From positions 1 to 6,599 of the forward strand of contig DIVX01000054.1 of NCBI GenBank assembly GCA_002422505.1: a stretch of 6,599 nucleotides of DNA. The letters run 5' to 3'. A model generated the notes under the pieces. It was not told where the DNA came from, ran no database searches, and was given only the letters and a program-made list of their open reading frames with translations. The stretch comes from Desulfovibrio sp. UBA6121 (GTDB taxonomy: Bacteria; Desulfobacterota; Desulfovibrionia; Desulfovibrionales; Desulfovibrionaceae). Position numbers and translations under genes: made by a program. The number at the start of each line of letters is the position of its first letter. The first letter of the stretch is position 1. Positions 6,177 through 6,599 of this stretch are shown here, in pieces.

Positions 6177-6191
6177 AAACTGATAAAGTTT
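6177..6191. promoter_or_regulatory. Small AT-rich palindrome, candidate operator between trxC and nifU
   Basis: AAACT (6177-6181) and AGTTT (6187-6191) form an inverted repeat around GATAA. It stands out as an AT-rich island in GC-rich surroundings, and it overlaps the likely -10 zone of a minus-strand trxC promoter while lying upstream of the candidate nifU promoter. The regulator is unknown; it does not fit the E. coli IscR consensus well. Confidence 0.35.
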
Positions 6192-6212
6192 GCGCCGCGC
6201 CCCTTGCGTCAA
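6182..6212 (-). promoter_or_regulatory. Candidate trxC promoter
   Basis: On the minus strand, TTGACG (6212-6207; five of six matches) is followed by TTTATC (6187-6182) after 19 bases, or by a hexamer one or two bases nearer. The -10 match is poor and the spacing is long. It would give a trxC leader of about 130 bases. Confidence 0.25.
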
Positions 6213-6235
6213 AGGCGCGCGTGTGTATTTATGAT
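6204..6235 (+). promoter_or_regulatory. Candidate nifU promoter zone
   Basis: TTGCGT (6204-6209) is followed after 16 bases by TATTTA (6226-6231) or after 20 bases by TATGAT (6230-6235; five of six matches to TATAAT). Neither pairing is ideal, so the exact promoter is open. A start near 6240 would leave a leader of about 45 bases. The ribosome site GGAG is at 6276-6279, seven bases before the ATG. Confidence 0.3.
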
Positions 6236-6286
6236 GAAGCGCCCTCCCAAGCGGCGGACGCCAATCCTCGATTTTGGAGATACGCC

Positions 6287-6599
6287 ATGTGGGAATACAC
6301 GGACAAGGTGAAGGAACACTTCCTGAACCCCAAGAATGTTGGTGAGATGAAGGATGCGAGCGCAGTGGGCGAGGTGGGTTCCATCGCCTGCGGCGACGCT
6401 TTGAAGCTGTTCCTGAAGATCGAGGACGGCGTCATCGAGGACGCCAGTTTCCAGACCTTCGGCTGCGCCAGCGCCATTGCCTCCAGTTCGGCCCTCACCG
6501 AGCTGGTCAAGGGCAAGACCGTGGACGAGGCGCTTAAGATAACCAACAAGGACATCGCCACGGCCCTTGGCGGCCTGCCCAAGGAGAAGATGCACTGCT
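6287..6599 (+). CDS. nifU: NifU/IscU-type Fe-S cluster assembly scaffold, N-terminal part (runs off the window)
   Basis: The first 104 codons are visible and the frame is still open at the window edge. The sequence is the U-type scaffold domain, on which a cysteine desulfurase delivers sulfur for transient [2Fe-2S] assembly before transfer to apoproteins. The three scaffold cysteines are present: Cys35 (in ACGD, with Asp37), Cys60 (in FGCAS) and Cys104 (in EKMHC). Where IscU has the HscA-binding LPPVK, this protein has LPKEK, which is closer to NifU-type proteins than to Isc-system scaffolds. I infer that the full gene may continue into the [2Fe-2S] ferredoxin-like and Nfu domains of a modular NifU, but the window ends before that can be seen. 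The ATG at 6287 is set by GGAG seven bases upstream. It is divergent from trxC. A single-domain IscU-like protein remains possible. Confidence 0.92.
   Translation, partial: MWEYTDKVKEHFLNPKNVGEMKDASAVGEVGSIACGDALKLFLKIEDGVIEDASFQTFGCASAIASSSALTELVKGKTVDEALKITNKDIATALGGLPKEKMHC

Noticed and set aside
6167..6191. Canonical IscR-binding site
   Set aside because: An AxxxCC half is present, but the conserved A and the TAxGG half are missing at the right distance. Only an unspecific palindrome is reported.

Overview
The window is GC-rich, with third codon positions mostly G or C. It carries five protein genes in an ordinary bacterial layout. The gene content, the two-hairpin intergenic repeat and the NifU-type scaffold gene suggest a deltaproteobacterial sulfate reducer of the Desulfovibrionaceae type. 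That placement is an inference from style and gene content; no marker gene here proves it.

Layout from left to right. Positions 1-87 hold a structured repeat copy lying just past the 3' end of a minus-strand gene. Positions 88-2058 (minus) encode an exported lipoprotein of the 5'-nucleotidase/UshA family. Positions 2059-2380 are a divergent intergenic region with a second, fuller copy of the same repeat, a perfect 12-bp tandem duplication, and candidate promoters for both flanking genes. Positions 2381-3736 (plus) encode MetY, O-acetylhomoserine sulfhydrylase. Positions 3733-5580 (plus) overlap metY by four bases (GTGA) and encode a single polypeptide that fuses MetX (homoserine O-acetyltransferase) to MetW (a methyltransferase-fold methionine protein). 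Positions 5608-6042 (minus) encode a zinc-finger thioredoxin of the TrxC type, convergent with metXW across 27 bp that include part of a 16-bp tandem duplication. Positions 6043-6286 are a second divergent control region. From 6287 to the window end (plus) is the N-terminal part of a NifU/IscU-type Fe-S scaffold.

How the genes work together. metY and metXW form a compact two-gene operon for direct sulfhydrylation: MetX makes O-acetylhomoserine and MetY exchanges the acetate for sulfide to give homocysteine, the precursor of methionine. This is a direct way for a sulfide-producing organism to assimilate sulfide. TrxC and NifU add thiol redox and Fe-S cluster assembly, so from metY onward the window has a sulfur theme. 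The 5'-nucleotidase is a periplasmic or envelope nucleotide scavenger and has no evident link to the rest.

The points most worth a second look are the MetX-MetW fusion with a linker that looks like former intergenic DNA, the structure-conserving repeat on both sides of the nucleotidase gene, the conflict over the nucleotidase start codon, and a pair of short sequence words shared between the two divergent control regions.
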